The notes: a model not told the origin generated them from the sequence alone. Positions 50,087-59,268 are shown, counted from the first letter of the stretch. The stretch: 64,000 nucleotides of DNA from Streptomyces pilosus (GCF_014649835.1 NZ_BMTU01000019.1:56817-120816); one strand, 5' to 3'. Numbers and translations: made by a program.

Positions 50087-51816
50087 CCCGGCCCTCGGTT
50101 CCTTGCGTCTCGCTTCTCGGTGCTTTCCTCGGCGCGGGAGACGGAGGCCACCGTCTCGGGGTCGAGGTCGAACAGGGTGCGCAGCGCGTCGGCGTACCCG
50201 GCTCCGCCGGGCTCGGCCGCGAGTTGCTTGACCCGTACCGTCGGTGCGTGCAGCAGCTTGTCGACCACCCGCCGCACGGTCTGGGTGATCTCCGCGCGGT
50301 GCTTGTCGTCCAGGCCGGGCAGCCGCCCCTCCAGGCGGGCGATCTCTCCGGCCACCACGTCGGCCGCCATGGTGCGCAGGGCCACGACGGTCGGCGTGAT
50401 GTGCGCCGCCCGCTGTGCCGCCCCGAACGCGGCGACCTCGTCGGAGACGATACGCCGCACCTGGTCCACATCGGCAGCCATCGGAGCGTCCGCGGACGCC
50501 TCGGCGAGCGATTCGATGTCGACCAGCCGCACTCCGGCCAGCCGGTGCGCGGCCGCGTCGATGTCCCGCGGCATCGCCAGGTCCAGCAGGAACAGCACCG
50601 GTTCCGGGCGCGGCGGCTCGGCCGCCGGCTCCGGGCGGCGGCGCTCGGGGATCCGGCCGACCACGGACGCGGTCGCGGCGAGCGCGCCGATCAGGTCGGC
50701 GTCGGCCTCCGGGCCGCCGCGACCCGCCGGGCGGCGGTCGACGGCCGTGCCCGCGGCCCACGCCGCGTGCTGCTCCAGCGTCGCCGCGTCCATGCCGGCG
50801 ACGGCGGCCTCGCCCATCACGGAGAAGCCGGGCGGTACGGGGGACAGGTCGAGCGGGCAGTTCTCGTCGGTGGCGACGGCGGCGGGCGGCAGCGGGGACT
50901 GCGCCGCGGGCGGGTGCGCTGCCGGGGCCCGCTCCGCCTCCTCGTCGAGGTCGACGACGATCCGCTGCTCACCGGTGCGGCCCTCGACACCCGCCGCGAC
51001 CGCGTCGGCCGTGAGGACCAGCCCGGTCGCGCCGGTGCAGGAGACGACGACGTCTGCACGTGTCAGCTCGGCCGGCACCGACGTCATCGGTACCGCGCGG
51101 GCCAGCACGTTCGTGTCGTCGCCCTCGGTGAGGATCTGTGCCAGCCGCTCGGCGCGGTCCTGCGTGCGGTTGGCGACGACGACCTCGGCCACACCGGCCC
51201 GCGCGAGCGTCGCCGCGGCCAGCGAGGACATCGAACCGGCACCGATGACCAGGGCCTTCTTGCCGTCCGCCCAGGTCTCCACGGGCGCCCCGAGGGCGAG
51301 CTGCTCCAGGCCGAAGGTCACCAGGGACTGGCCGGCGCGGTCGATCCCGGTCTCGGAGTGGGCCCGCTTGCCGACCCGCAGCGCCTGCTGGAACAGGTCG
51401 TTCAGCAGCCGTCCGGCGGTGTGCAGCTCCTGTGCGCGGGCGAGCGAGTCCTTGATCTGCCCGAGGATCTGCCCCTCGCCCACGACCATCGAGTCCAGCC
51501 CGCAGGCCACCGAGAACAGGTGGTGGACGGCCCGGTCCTCGTAGTGCACATAAAGATAAGGAGTGAGCTCCTCCAGGCCGACCCCGCTGTGCTGGGCGAG
51601 CAGCGTGGACAGCTCGGCGACACCGGCGTGGAACTTGTCCACGTCGGCGTACAGCTCGATGCGGTTGCAGGTGGCCAGGACCGCGCCCTCGGTGGCGGGC
51701 TCCGTGGCGACGGTGTCCTGCAGCAGCTTGGTCTGCGCGTCCACGCCCAGCGAGGCCCGCTCCAGCACGCTGACCGGCGCGCTGCGGTGGCTCAGACCGA
51801 CGACGAGGAGACTCAT
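50083..51816 (-). CDS. hemA: Glutamyl-tRNA reductase, 577 aa
   Basis: First enzyme of the C5 pathway to heme: reduces Glu-tRNA to glutamate-1-semialdehyde. Catalytic Cys50 is in AVLATCNRIELYADV; the NADPH loop is KALVIGAGSMSSLAAATLAR; the C-terminal dimerisation helix contains PTVVALRTMAADVVAGEIAR. Compared with the usual ~430 residues it is long because of an Ala/Pro/Glu-rich insertion (about 290-395) within the NADPH domain. It starts with ATG overlapping the rex stop (ATGA). Confidence 0.95.
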   Translation of the reverse strand: MSLLVVGLSHRSAPVSVLERASLGVDAQTKLLQDTVATEPATEGAVLATCNRIELYADVDKFHAGVAELSTLLAQHSGVGLEELTPYLYVHYEDRAVHHLFSVACGLDSMVVGEGQILGQIKDSLARAQELHTAGRLLNDLFQQALRVGKRAHSETGIDRAGQSLVTFGLEQLALGAPVETWADGKKALVIGAGSMSSLAAATLARAGVAEVVVANRTQDRAERLAQILTEGDDTNVLARAVPMTSVPAELTRADVVVSCTGATGLVLTADAVAAGVEGRTGEQRIVVDLDEEAERAPAAHPPAAQSPLPPAAVATDENCPLDLSPVPPGFSVMGEAAVAGMDAATLEQHAAWAAGTAVDRRPAGRGGPEADADLIGALAATASVVGRIPERRRPEPAAEPPRPEPVLFLLDLAMPRDIDAAAHRLAGVRLVDIESLAEASADAPMAADVDQVRRIVSDEVAAFGAAQRAAHITPTVVALRTMAADVVAGEIARLEGRLPGLDDKHRAEITQTVRRVVDKLLHAPTVRVKQLAAEPGGAGYADALRTLFDLDPETVASVSRAEESTEKRDARNRGPG

Positions 51817-52580
51817 GCCGGCATCACGGCGGGCACGTCCCCGTCGGGCCCCTGGTCGGTGGCGGAGTTCTTGCGGGTGGCGGCGACGGGGGCGGCGGCG
51901 GACTCGGCCGCGGCCTCCTCACCGGCCTTGCGCTGCTCGTGGAAGGCGAGGATCTGCAGCTCGATGGAGAGGTCGACCTTGCGCACGTCGACACCGTCCG
52001 GCACGGACAGCACGGTCGGCGCGAAGTTCAGGATGGAGGTGACACCGGCGGCCACGAGCCGGTCGCAGACCTGCTGGGCTGCGCCGGCGGGGGTCGCGAT
52101 CACGCCGATCGACACGCCGTTGTCGGTGATGATCGACTCGAGTTCGTCGGTGTGCTGCACCGGGATGCCGGCGACGGGCTTCCCGGCCATCGCCGGGTCG
52201 GCGTCGATCAGCGCGGCGACCCGGAAACCACGGGAGGCGAACCCGCCGTAGTTGGCGAGCGCGGCGCCGAGGTTACCGATACCGACGATCACGACCGGCC
52301 AGTCCTGGGTCAGGCCGAGTTCACGGGAGATCTGGTAGACGAGATACTCGACGTCGTAGCCGACACCCCTGGTCCCGTACGAGCCCAGGTAGGAGAAGTC
52401 CTTGCGCAGCTTCGCGGAGTTGACGCCCGCGGCGGCCGCCAGCTCCTCCGAGGAGACCGTGGGCACCGAACGCTCGGAGAGCGCGGTGAGGGCTCGGAGG
52501 TACAGCGGAAGCCTGGCGACGGTGGCCTCGGGAATCCCTCGGCTACGGGTCGCCGGTCGGTGAGTTCGGCCAGTTGCCAC
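51813..52580 (-). CDS. rex: Redox-sensing transcriptional repressor Rex, 255 aa
   Basis: N-terminal winged helix (IPEATVARLPLYLRALTALS, LAAAAGVNSAKLRKDFSYLG) and Rossmann domain with VVIVGIGNLGAALANYGGF, which binds NADH/NAD+. High NADH releases it from DNA. GTG 52580 has CAGGAGCACC upstream. In Streptomyces coelicolor rex heads the rex-hemACD operon, as here, and controls respiratory genes. An operator lies 89-106 nt upstream of the start, so it represses itself. Confidence 0.97.
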   Translation of the reverse strand: MATGRTHRPATRSRGIPEATVARLPLYLRALTALSERSVPTVSSEELAAAAGVNSAKLRKDFSYLGSYGTRGVGYDVEYLVYQISRELGLTQDWPVVIVGIGNLGAALANYGGFASRGFRVAALIDADPAMAGKPVAGIPVQHTDELESIITDNGVSIGVIATPAGAAQQVCDRLVAAGVTSILNFAPTVLSVPDGVDVRKVDLSIELQILAFHEQRKAGEEAAAESAAAPVAATRKNSATDQGPDGDVPAVMPA

Positions 52581-52668
52581 GGTGCTCCTGCGGGTAGAGC
52601 GGGGCTTCAGGCGGTCATACGTCAGGTCATACGTCCCCGGACCGCCCCGTCGCATGCAGGCTATGTCT

Positions 52669-52686
52669 TTGTGAACGCGTGCACAA
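52669..52686. promoter_or_regulatory. rex: Rex operator (ROP)
   Basis: TTGTGAACGCGTGCACAA matches the Rex operator pattern TTGTGAA-N4-TTCACAA except for one base in the right arm (G for T). It is in the AT-richer rex promoter region. Confidence 0.85.
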
Positions 52687-52880
52687 AGATTGTGTCCGAT
52701 TTGCCCGGCCAACGTGACCGGGGTCACGCAACCCCGGCACACTCGTACGGAACCGGCACACGAGCACCGCCGTTCCTTTTCTTTCGGGGGCAAAACCTCA
52801 CACTCTCCTCTGTGAATCCCGCCCCCGAGACCAAGCCACCATCGATCCTAAGCGACTTTCCGCCAGTTTGGACTGGCCGG

Positions 52881-53168
52881 TCAGTCACCGAGCGCCTTGC
52901 GCAGGCGCCTCTCGTCCACCCGCCAGAAGGTGTGCTGCTCGCCGTCGACGAGGACGACCGGGATCTGCTCCCAGTACCTGTCGTACAGCTCCCGGTCCTC
53001 GGTGATGTCCTTCCGCTCCCACGGCACACCGAGCTCCTCGCACACCTTCTCGACCACCACCTGCGCGTCGTCGCAGAGATGGCAGCCGGGCTTGCGGACG
53101 AGGGTGACGAGCCGGTCCCGCGGAGCGGCCGGGGGGGTGCGGCGGAAGAGAGAGCTCATACGGGCCAT
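52881..53168 (-). CDS. Glutaredoxin-like protein, 95 aa
   Basis: A small thioredoxin-fold protein with redox motif CHLC (RLVTLVRKPGCHLCDDAQVV) and cis-Pro in QIPVVLVDG. Family members act in disulfide exchange or [Fe-S] handling. ATG 53168 is favoured by GGAGGGCGCGACA; MSSLF three codons later is possible. It lies upstream of rex, same strand, about 300 nt away. Confidence 0.9.
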   Translation of the reverse strand: MARMSSLFRRTPPAAPRDRLVTLVRKPGCHLCDDAQVVVEKVCEELGVPWERKDITEDRELYDRYWEQIPVVLVDGEQHTFWRVDERRLRKALGD

Positions 53169-53263
53169 TGTCGCGCCCTCCTTAACGACACGGACCCGGA
53201 GAGTTCACGACGCTCCCACCTCTCGGCTCCGGAACACGCCCGCCGACTGGCTATGCTCACGCC

Positions 53264-54175
53264 ATGGCCGCTCTCGGATGGCTCACCCCCCGTAGGCGCT
53301 CCGCCACGGCGCGGAGCGTGTTGGCAGGCGAGGCCTCGGCGGAGGCCGCACGGAAGTCCACCCAGGAGATTTCCGAACGCGAACCCGAATTCCCCGTGCC
53401 GGGTGACGAACGGGCCGCCGCGTTCTTCGACCTGGACAACACGGTGATGCAGGGCGCGGCCCTGTTCCACTTCGGGCGCGGCCTGTACAAGCGGAAGTTC
53501 TTCGAGACCCGCGAGCTCGCCCGGTTCGCCTGGCAGCAGGCGTGGTTCCGGCTCGCCGGCGTCGAGGACCCCGAGCACATGCAGGAGGCCCGCGACTCGG
53601 CGCTCTCCATCGTCCAGGGCCACCGCGTCTCCGAGCTGCAGTCCATCGGCGAGGAGATCTACGACGAGTACATGGCCGAGCGGATCTGGCCCGGCACCCG
53701 GGCGCTGGCCCAGGCGCACCTCGACGCGGGCCAGCGGGTGTGGCTGGTCACGGCTGCACCGGTGGAGATCGCCACGGTGATCGCCCGCCGGCTGGGACTG
53801 ACCGGCGCGCTGGGCACGGTCGCCGAATCGGTCGACGGCGTGTACACGGGCAAACTGGTGGGCGAACCGCTGCACGGCCCGGCCAAGGCGGAGGCGGTGC
53901 GCGCCCTGGCGCTCGCCGAGGAGCTGGACCTGGGCCGCTGCGCCGCGTACAGCGACTCGCACAACGACATCCCGATGCTGTCGCTGGTGGGCCACCCCTA
54001 CGCGATCAACCCCGACTCCAAGCTCCGCAAGCACGCCCGCCGCATGGACTGGCGACTGCGCGACTACCGCACCGGACGCAAGGCCGCCAAGGTCGGCATC
54101 CCCGCGGCGGCGGGCGTCGGCGCGGTCGCCGGCGGCACCGCGGCGGCCATCGCCCTCCACCGCAAGCGCCGCTGA
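53264..54175 (+). CDS. HAD-IB family phosphatase (SerB-like), 303 aa
   Basis: HAD motif I FFDLDNTVMQG at about residue 54, motif II LVTAAPVE, motif III with AKAEAVRALA, and motif IV YSDSHNDIPMLSLVG. The fold matches the phosphoserine phosphatase-like group that includes CicA-type enzymes. The C-terminus adds a hydrophobic Ala/Gly stretch (KVGIPAAAGVGAVAGGTAAA) with a basic end, a possible membrane anchor. It precedes bldN on the same strand. Confidence 0.9.
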   Translation: MAALGWLTPRRRSATARSVLAGEASAEAARKSTQEISEREPEFPVPGDERAAAFFDLDNTVMQGAALFHFGRGLYKRKFFETRELARFAWQQAWFRLAGVEDPEHMQEARDSALSIVQGHRVSELQSIGEEIYDEYMAERIWPGTRALAQAHLDAGQRVWLVTAAPVEIATVIARRLGLTGALGTVAESVDGVYTGKLVGEPLHGPAKAEAVRALALAEELDLGRCAAYSDSHNDIPMLSLVGHPYAINPDSKLRKHARRMDWRLRDYRTGRKAAKVGIPAAAGVGAVAGGTAAAIALHRKRR

Positions 54176-54616
54176 CCTCCTCACCCCGCGGCCCCGGGGC
54201 GCACCGCGTACGGCACCGCGGGCAATCCCACCGGGACGACACGCTCGGTTGACGGTCCCCCATGACCGACCCCGACCAGATCTCCCGCTCCGCCCCCAAA
54301 CACCCCGAATCCAACTCCCTTACCCCGCAACCCCCCTGTTCAGTCACGTTGGCTGCACACGGCCACAACTCGCCCTGCTCGTGGCCCCAATACGAAAGCT
54401 TCCGGTCAGCAACCGGTCACCCCGCAGGGCCTGAACGAACGTCAACCGGTTACGGAAGCGACGTAATCGGTGATTTGAGCAACTCGGTGTAGCAGAGCCT
54501 GCACGAAGCGTTATTCTCCTCAGACGCAATCCGGGACCAACCCGTCGCTACGACGGGTGAACGGCCCCGCACTGCATGTACTGCACGTGATCGAAAGCTC
54601 TGCCTCTGGGAGTCCC
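54176..54616. other. bldN upstream control region
   Basis: 441 nt without a supported gene. Base composition is much more AT-rich than its flanks, as expected of a developmental promoter region. A short open frame (54262-54492) has no SD or family. Confidence 0.6.
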
Positions 54617-55390
54617 GTGTACCCACACGTCGGGGTTGACGCCTCGGGCCTGGCTACGCTGCGCGCGACCGTCGCGACAGCCCGAGACATGCTGCGCGCC
54701 GCCGTCCCCACCGCGCACACCGTCCCGGCATTCGCCGCCGCCCCCGCCGGCCCGTGCTACGCCCTCGCCGAGGGCATGGGCGCCGCCGCCGTCGGCAGAC
54801 GGGGGCGTGCGACCACCACCCGCCGCCCCGCCGCCGACAGCGACAGCGCCCGGATGATGGACCTCGTGGAGCGCGCCCAGGCCGGTGAGGCCGAGGCCTT
54901 CGGGCGGCTCTACGACCAGTACAGCGACACCGTGTACCGGTACATCTACTACCGCGTCGGCGGGAAGGCGACCGCCGAGGACCTCACCAGCGAGACCTTT
55001 CTGCGGGCACTGCGCCGCATCGGCACCTTCACCTGGCAGGGCCGCGACTTCGGTGCCTGGCTGGTGACCATCGCCCGCAACCTCGTCGCCGACCACTTCA
55101 AGTCCAGCCGCTTCCGCCTCGAGGTCACCACCGGGGAGATGCTCGACGCCAACGAGGTCGAGCGCTCCCCCGAGGATTCCGTTCTCGAGTCCCTGTCCAA
55201 CGCCGCCCTCCTCGATGCCGTACGACGACTCAACCCCCAACAGCGGGAGTGCGTCACGCTCCGGTTCCTCCAGGGCCTGTCCGTCGCCGAGACCGCGCGG
55301 GTGATGGGCAAGAACGAGGGCGCCATCAAGACCCTCCAGTACCGTGCCGTCCGCACCCTCGCCCGACTCCTCCCGGACGACGCCCGCTGA
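54617..55390 (+). CDS. bldN: Developmental ECF sigma factor BldN, 257 aa
   Basis: The N-terminal extension (VYPHVGVDASGLATLRATVA) is a prosequence of about 75-85 residues, removed in Streptomyces to give active sigma. Regions 2 (YIYYRVGGKATAEDLTSETF) and 4 (LNPQQRECVTLRFLQGLSVA, MGKNEGAIKTLQYRAVRTLA) follow. It is required for aerial mycelium formation. GTG 54617 has GGGAG 4 nt upstream. Its anti-sigma rsbN is next. Confidence 0.95.
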   Translation: MYPHVGVDASGLATLRATVATARDMLRAAVPTAHTVPAFAAAPAGPCYALAEGMGAAAVGRRGRATTTRRPAADSDSARMMDLVERAQAGEAEAFGRLYDQYSDTVYRYIYYRVGGKATAEDLTSETFLRALRRIGTFTWQGRDFGAWLVTIARNLVADHFKSSRFRLEVTTGEMLDANEVERSPEDSVLESLSNAALLDAVRRLNPQQRECVTLRFLQGLSVAETARVMGKNEGAIKTLQYRAVRTLARLLPDDAR

Positions 55391-55484
55391 CCGGACCGAC
55401 CCCCACCAGGCCGGACACTATCCGCGATACCCAACTCACGGAAAGTGAAAGTCGGTTGACTTCTCCATCAGGCCGCGCCACCTC

Positions 55485-55513
55485 CGTAACCCAGGTGCCG
55501 TGCCGCTCGTTGT
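55485..55513 (+). promoter_or_regulatory. Sigma-BldN-type promoter before rsbN
   Basis: CGTAAC and CGTTGT are separated by exactly 17 nt, the -35/-10 form known for sigma-BldN targets, 130 nt upstream of the rsbN start. It fits feedback control of the anti-sigma gene by its own sigma factor. Confidence 0.75.
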
Positions 55514-55643
55514 GCGGGATACAGGCTCCCTGTGGTCACCCGCCGACCGACTGCGATCACCCGATCGAGTGGCCCTGGTCGGGGCGGGGAACCCTCAGGA
55601 CCCCCTGGGGAGTCGACCGTCATGACGAGAGGAGGTGCCGCCA

Positions 55644-56885
55644 GTGATCGCGAACGTATCGGCGCACCGGCGGGCGAACGCCTTCGCCCAGGCCCTGGAG
55701 GAGCAGTCCGACCGGGGCGCGGCGGCCGAGCAGTCCGAGGGACCGGCACCGGCAGCGGCCGCCGCGGAGGGTGAGCAGGCACGACTGCTCGCGCTGACCT
55801 CGGGCCTCGGCGCACTGCCCAAACCGGAGCTGGACCCCGAGGTCAAGGTCGTCCAGCGGGCCCAGCTGGTGGCCGCGTTCGAGGCCATGCTCCAGGAGGG
55901 CACCGCGGCGGGCGAGGCGACGGATCAGGCCGTCCCCGAACAGCGTTCGCGCCGGGCCCGGGGCGCACACCGGGCGACCCCCCTGGGCACACTGCGACCA
56001 CGGTCGCGGCTGGCCAAAGGACTCACCGCGGGCGGACTCACCGTCGGCGTCGCCGCCGGGGCCCTCGGCGGAGTAGCCGTCGCCAGCTCCGACGCCCTGC
56101 CCGGCGACTCCCTCTACGGGCTCAAGCGCGGCATCGAGGACGTGAAGCTCACTCTCGCCGACGGCAGCGACGAGCGCGGCCGGGTCCACCTCGACCACGC
56201 CTCCACCCGGCTCGGCGAGGCACGCCGTCTCATGGAACGCGATCGCGGCGGCCCCCTCGACCACGAATCACTCGGCGAGATCCGCCGCGCCCTCTCCGGC
56301 ATGCGGCACGACGCCTCCGAGGGCCACCGGCTGCTGCGCGAGGCCTACCGGCGGGACCCCGACTCCCTGGGCCCCATGCAGGCACTCTCCTCCTTCTCGC
56401 AGGCGCACCGCGCCACCTGGGGCACCCTGCGCGACAGGCTTCCGGTGCAGCTGGGAGACGTCAGTGAACAGGTCTCGTCGGTGTTCGACGCCATAGACGA
56501 AGACGTCGCCCCGCTGCAGTCCCTGCTCCCCCAGCCCCCGAACGACAAGACCCGTGAGGGGACCCGGCCCAGCGGCTCCGAGTCCGCACCCGGCGGCGCG
56601 ACGGAGGCCGGCCCCTCGCAGTCCCCCGGCACCGACGACGACGGCACCGCAGGGAGCGGCTCCCGGAGCGCCGCCCCTTCCGGCTCCGCGGACGCCGACC
56701 GCCAGGACGACGGACTGCTCGGCGGCAACACCGGCGGTCTGCTCGACCCGCCCAAGGAGAGCGGCTCCCCCACGGCACCGCCCACGGGCTCCGCCACCCG
56801 GCCCCCCGCCCCCGACGTCACCCTCCCGCCCCTCCTGCCCGGCCTCCTGCCGGGCCTGGGCATCGACGCCGAGGACGCGGACTAG
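55644..56885 (+). CDS. rsbN: Anti-sigma factor RsbN (DUF5667), 413 aa
   Basis: A cytoplasmic N-terminal part of about 125 residues (SAHRRANAFAQALEEQ ... LVAAFEAMLQ) is the sigma-binding part; a membrane helix follows (about 125-147: GLTAGGLTVGVAAGALGGVA). The extracellular DUF5667 domain (SDALPGDSLYGLKRGIEDVK ... ASTRLGEARRLME) is rich in helices, then a Ser/Gly/Pro tail. GTG 55644 has GAGAGGAGG upstream. It restrains sigma-BldN; known in Streptomyces. Confidence 0.92.
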   Translation: MIANVSAHRRANAFAQALEEQSDRGAAAEQSEGPAPAAAAAEGEQARLLALTSGLGALPKPELDPEVKVVQRAQLVAAFEAMLQEGTAAGEATDQAVPEQRSRRARGAHRATPLGTLRPRSRLAKGLTAGGLTVGVAAGALGGVAVASSDALPGDSLYGLKRGIEDVKLTLADGSDERGRVHLDHASTRLGEARRLMERDRGGPLDHESLGEIRRALSGMRHDASEGHRLLREAYRRDPDSLGPMQALSSFSQAHRATWGTLRDRLPVQLGDVSEQVSSVFDAIDEDVAPLQSLLPQPPNDKTREGTRPSGSESAPGGATEAGPSQSPGTDDDGTAGSGSRSAAPSGSADADRQDDGLLGGNTGGLLDPPKESGSPTAPPTGSATRPPAPDVTLPPLLPGLLPGLGIDAEDAD

Positions 56886-56904
56886 GCGCAAGGACGCGGC
56901 ACAG

Positions 56905-56943
56905 CCCGGGGGGCGCCCCTCACCACGAGGGGCGCCCCCCGGG
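56905..56943. terminator. 17-bp hairpin after rsbN
   Basis: Perfect 17-bp stem (CCCGGGGGGCGCCCCTC) and a 5-nt loop between convergent rsbN and the acyltransferase gene. Confidence 0.85.
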
Positions 56944-56976
56944 GGACGGATGCGCGCACGAGGCCCGACGGCGGCT

Positions 56977-58044
56977 TCAGAAGAACACCGACCGCCGCTG
57001 CACCAGCAGTTTGTACAGCGTGTGCTGGATCTGTTCCCGGACCTGGTCGGTCAAATTGAACATCAGCATCGGATCCTCCGCCGCCTCCAGGGGATAGCCG
57101 TCCGTCGGGATCGGCTCACCGAACTGGATCGTCCACTTCGTCGGCAGCGGCACGGCCCCCAGCGGCCCCAGCCACGGAAACGTCGGTGTCAGCGGGAAGT
57201 ACGGGAAGCCCAGCAGCCGGGCCAGCGTCTTCGCGTTGCCGATCATCGGGTAGATCTCCTCCGCCCCGACGATCGAGCACGGAATGATCGGCACCCCCTG
57301 CCGCAACGCGGTCGAGACGAACCCGCCCCGCCCGAACCGCTGCAGCTTGTACCGCTCACCGAAGGGCTTCCCGATCCCCTTGAACCCCTCCGGCATCACC
57401 CCCACCAGCTCCCCCTGCGCCAGCAGCCGCTCCGCGTCCTCCGCGCAGGCCAGGGTGTGCCCCAGCTTCCGGGCGAGCTCGTTGACCACCGGCAGCACGA
57501 ACACCAGGTCCGCCGCGAGCAGCCGCAGATGACGGTCGGCCGGATGGTGGTCGTGGACGGCGACCTGCATCATCAGACCGTCCACCGGCACCGTCCCGGA
57601 ATGGTTGGCGACGATCAGCGCGCCGCCCTCCGACGGGATGTTCTCGACGCCCTTCACCTCGACCCGGAAGTACTTCTCGTACAGCGGGCGCAGCAGCGAC
57701 ATCAGAACCTGGTCGGTGAGCTCCTCGTCGTAGCCGAAGTCGTCGACCTCGTAGTCCCCGGTGAGCCGGCGCCGCAGGAAGGCCAGACCGCTCGCGACGC
57801 GCCGCTCCAGACCGCCGCCGTCCCTCCCGGCGGTCTGTTCCTGGGGCCGCTCGTCCTCACCGGTCACCGGATCATCGTCCTGCACGGACGCGACACCCGG
57901 CAGGGGCTGCACCTCCCCGACCGCCGCGGGCTGCCCGCCCCCCGGGCGCCGGGTCCCCGCACCGCGGCGGCGCGACGGGCGCTGAGCGCCACCGCCACGG
58001 GAGCGGTGGTCGTCGTCGAACGGAATGACCTTGGCGTCCGCCAT
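56977..58044 (-). CDS. Lysophospholipid acyltransferase (PlsC-like), 355 aa
   Basis: HX4D motif: ANHSGTVPVDG. EGFKGIGKPFGERYKLQRFG and PIIPCSIVGAEEIYP are the later family motifs. The N-terminal 100 residues are a disordered polar extension rich in Arg/Gly/Gln. A 1-acylglycerol-3-phosphate acyltransferase activity in phospholipid synthesis is likely. ATG 58044 is the start (MADAKVIPFDDDH); it lies 13 nt after the stop of the epimerase gene upstream. Confidence 0.88.
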   Translation of the reverse strand: MADAKVIPFDDDHRSRGGGAQRPSRRRGAGTRRPGGGQPAAVGEVQPLPGVASVQDDDPVTGEDERPQEQTAGRDGGGLERRVASGLAFLRRRLTGDYEVDDFGYDEELTDQVLMSLLRPLYEKYFRVEVKGVENIPSEGGALIVANHSGTVPVDGLMMQVAVHDHHPADRHLRLLAADLVFVLPVVNELARKLGHTLACAEDAERLLAQGELVGVMPEGFKGIGKPFGERYKLQRFGRGGFVSTALRQGVPIIPCSIVGAEEIYPMIGNAKTLARLLGFPYFPLTPTFPWLGPLGAVPLPTKWTIQFGEPIPTDGYPLEAAEDPMLMFNLTDQVREQIQHTLYKLLVQRRSVFF

Positions 58045-58057
58045 CGTTGCTGGCTCC

Positions 58058-59119
58058 TCAGTCGGCGCTCTGCGTAAGGGAGTGTCCGCCGCCCGGCAGG
58101 GGCAGCGCGGCGATCCGGTCGACGGCCCCCGCGAGGGCCTGAGGCGGAAGCAGCCCGGGTCCACGACTGCGCACGAAGTCCGCAAACGTTTCAGCAGTCG
58201 AGTACTTCGGGGTGAATCCCAGCGTCTCCCGCATCTGGTCCGTCGACACCACCCGTCCGTGGGTGAGCAGCCGGATCTGCTCGGGCGAGAAGTCCGTCAT
58301 CCCCAGCGTACGCACCAGCGAGCCCACCCAGGTGACGGCGGGGAGCAGCAGCGGCACGGTGGGCCGGCCCAGCCGCCGCGCGCACTGCGACAGCAGCAGC
58401 ACACCGTCACCGGCGATGTTGAAGGTGCCGCTGTTGAGCGTGCCCCGCTCCGGTTCGTGCGAGCCGATCCGCAGCACCTCGACGACGTCGTCCTCGTGCA
58501 CGAACTGCAGCCGCGGGTCGTAGCCCAGCACGGTCGGCAGCACCGGCAGCGAGAAGTACGAGGCGAGCGGGCTGTCCGCGGCCGGCCCCAGGATGTTCGC
58601 GAACCGCAGCACGCACACGGCGACGTCGGGGCGGCGCCGCGCGAAGCCGCGCACGTACCCCTCGACCTCCACCGTGTCCTTCGCGAAGCCGCCGCTGGGC
58701 AGCGACTTGGGCGTGGTCGTCTCGGTGAAGACCGCCGGATCGCGCGGCGCCGAACCGTAGACGTTCGTACTGGACTTCACGACCAGCCGCTTGATGCTCG
58801 GCGACTTCTGACAGGCACCCAGCAACTGCATGGTGCCGATGACGTTGGTCTCCTTCAGCGCGGCCCGGCTGCCGCTGCCGAACGGCGTCCCGGTCACGTC
58901 GAGGTGCACGACCGTGTCCGCATCCGACTCGGCGAGCACCCGCGCGATGGTGGGCTGACGGATGTCCGCCCGGACGAAGTCGGCGCCGCCCAGGTGGTGC
59001 TCCGGGGGGACCGCGTCCACGCCGACGACCCGGTCCACCCCGGGATCCCGCAGGATCCGCCGGACGAAACGGCCCCCCAGCTGCCGGGCCACCCCGGTCA
59101 CGAGCACGACCCTTCCCAA
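58058..59119 (-). CDS. NAD-dependent epimerase/dehydratase-like SDR, 353 aa
   Basis: Extended SDR: LVTGVARQLGGRFVRRI at the start, ADIRQPTIARVL, VHLDVTGTP and SSTNVYGSAPRDP. The active-site region reads SGGFAKDTVE, so the usual Tyr of YxxxK is Phe; catalysis as a normal epimerase is doubtful. The C-terminus has a winged substrate domain with no clear sugar signature. Operon with the acyltransferase, 13 nt apart. Confidence 0.85.
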   Translation of the reverse strand: MGRVVLVTGVARQLGGRFVRRILRDPGVDRVVGVDAVPPEHHLGGADFVRADIRQPTIARVLAESDADTVVHLDVTGTPFGSGSRAALKETNVIGTMQLLGACQKSPSIKRLVVKSSTNVYGSAPRDPAVFTETTTPKSLPSGGFAKDTVEVEGYVRGFARRRPDVAVCVLRFANILGPAADSPLASYFSLPVLPTVLGYDPRLQFVHEDDVVEVLRIGSHEPERGTLNSGTFNIAGDGVLLLSQCARRLGRPTVPLLLPAVTWVGSLVRTLGMTDFSPEQIRLLTHGRVVSTDQMRETLGFTPKYSTAETFADFVRSRGPGLLPPQALAGAVDRIAALPLPGGGHSLTQSAD

Positions 59120-59268
59120 GATCAGCGCCTTCCTCTCGCCCTGCTCCCGACGGCCAACCTATCGGGTCGCCGTCGCTCTGTGGTACCGGCCGGGTGCTTG
59201 ACGTGACGGCGGCCCCGAACGTACGAGTGCCCCGGCCGCGCGGACGCAGCCCCCGGACCCACGCACGG

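Noticed and set aside
54262..54492. 76-codon frame upstream of bldN
   Set aside because: No SD, low GC at third positions, overlaps the expected bldN promoter region.
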